From NCBI GenBank assembly GCA_027452215.1, contig DAIDGQ010000022.1, positions 122,955 to 186,954 on the forward strand: a DNA stretch of 64,000 bases, in the 5' to 3' direction. Within the stretch, counting starts at the first letter, position 1. The number at the start of each line of letters is the position of its first letter. Made by a program: the position numbers and the translations under genes. The notes beneath the pieces were generated by a model that saw only the letters and a list, made by a program, of their open reading frames with translations, was not told the DNA's origin and did no database searches. Of the stretch, positions 63,702 through 64,000 are shown piece by piece. The stretch is from Granulicella sp. (lineage in GTDB: Bacteria > Acidobacteriota > Terriglobia > Terriglobales > Acidobacteriaceae).

Positions 63702-64000
63702 CTACTTTCTGCAAAGGCAAAGGCAAAGGCAAAGGCAGAAGCAGATTCCCTTCGGGAATGACAGACAGAAAGGCAAGGGCAGAAGCAGATTCCCTTCGGG
63801 AATGACAGACAGAAAGGGAGGGGCAAGGGCGTCGGCGGGTGCGGCGGCGAGGGTGGGGGCGACGGCTAGGGTGGCGGGGAGGTTGCGCTCGGGGGGGTAG
63901 AGGGGGCGGTAGTAGAGGGAGTCGGGGTGGGCGAGGCGGCGCCATGTTTGCCGCGGGAATGGAAGGCGGCGCGGCCGGATACGGTTGGGGAGGCACTGAC
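63702..64000 (-). CDS. Partial CDS entering from the right edge, tail made of repeats
   Basis: 97 codons to TAG 63702 with no start inside the window. The first 55 or so residues look like normal protein (TWRRLAHPDSLYYRPLYPPE, then LPATLAVAPTLAAAPADALA). From about 63825 downward the codons come from the repeat array, giving an unnatural Pro/Leu then Cys-rich tail (FCLSFPKGICFCLCLC). The original C-terminus has probably been lost. No family assigned. Confidence 0.5.
   Translation of the reverse strand, partial: QCLPNRIRPRRLPFPRQTWRRLAHPDSLYYRPLYPPERNLPATLAVAPTLAAAPADALAPPFLSVIPEGNLLLPLPFCLSFPKGICFCLCLCLCLCRK
63712..63824 (-). repeat. Tandem 44-base repeat plus hexanucleotide array
   Basis: Two 44-base units (63737-63780 and 63781-63824), identical over the first 37 bases, each containing ATTCC-CTTCGG-GGAAT, a stem capped by the very stable cUUCGg loop. 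They are followed by four or so AAGGCA units (63712-63736). Confidence 0.8.

Overview
The window looks like a chromosomal segment from a high-GC Gram-negative soil bacterium, most probably an acidobacterium of the Terriglobia/Acidobacteriaceae type. The hints are paired secreted von Willebrand A proteins of the acidobacterial VWFA-related family, an ABC-permease/M1-aminopeptidase fusion beside its ATPase, two-subunit glycine decarboxylase genes, a plug-and-barrel TonB receptor, and dense intergenic repeats. The lineage is inferred from gene families, not from a marker gene.

Layout. 0-3.1 kb: two secreted hydrolases. 3.4-8.1 kb (minus): an ABC-2 permease/M1 peptidase gene broken by one in-frame TGA, then its ATPase. 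8.8-15.2 kb: tRNA-Phe, a secreted adenosine deaminase, alpha-glucan phosphorylase, a BCP peroxiredoxin, a NodB deacetylase, tRNA-Arg and a DUF2911 protein. 15.2-21.4 kb (minus): a sugar-nucleotide epimerase and the glycine cleavage operon gcvT-gcvH-gcvPA-(small gene)-gcvPB. 21.6-30.4 kb: small membrane proteins, glgC, an outer-membrane protein, tatA, a PPK2 kinase, an EamA permease and two divergent VWA genes. 30.5-42.4 kb (minus): the histidine genes hisI-G-D-C-B-H-F plus hisA. hisA is cut off from hisF by a roughly 4 kb insert carrying an IS1595-type transposase and several tiny genes. Ahead of hisI I find a short leader ORF with seven histidine codons in a ten-residue stretch, followed by a terminator and a plausible antiterminator, which is a complete attenuator. 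42.5-50.5 kb: carbonic anhydrase, a thioredoxin-like protein, HNH nuclease, a GmhB-like phosphatase, DUF721, gatC, gatA, a TonB receptor and a repetitive secreted protein. 51.5-60.5 kb (minus): a nitrate assimilation operon, nirA - CysJ-like flavoprotein - DmsB/DmsC fusion - nasA - narK - a 56-residue membrane protein. 61.5-63.1 kb: a divergent HemD-GAF-ANTAR fusion, the probable regulator of that operon. The window ends in a partial gene whose 3' end is made of repeats.

How it works together. Nitrate is imported by the NarK-like carrier and reduced by the molybdenum NasA, probably fed electrons by the iron-sulphur/membrane-anchor fusion. Nitrite is then reduced to ammonium by the sirohaem enzyme, with the flavoprotein as likely electron donor. 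The divergent fusion joins a uroporphyrinogen-III-synthase-like sensor to an RNA-binding ANTAR domain, which suggests transcript-level control tied to sirohaem precursors. This is the most novel system I see here. The second theme is families of short repeats that sit exactly at gene 3' ends in a fixed orientation and in places form the last codons or the next ribosome-binding site.
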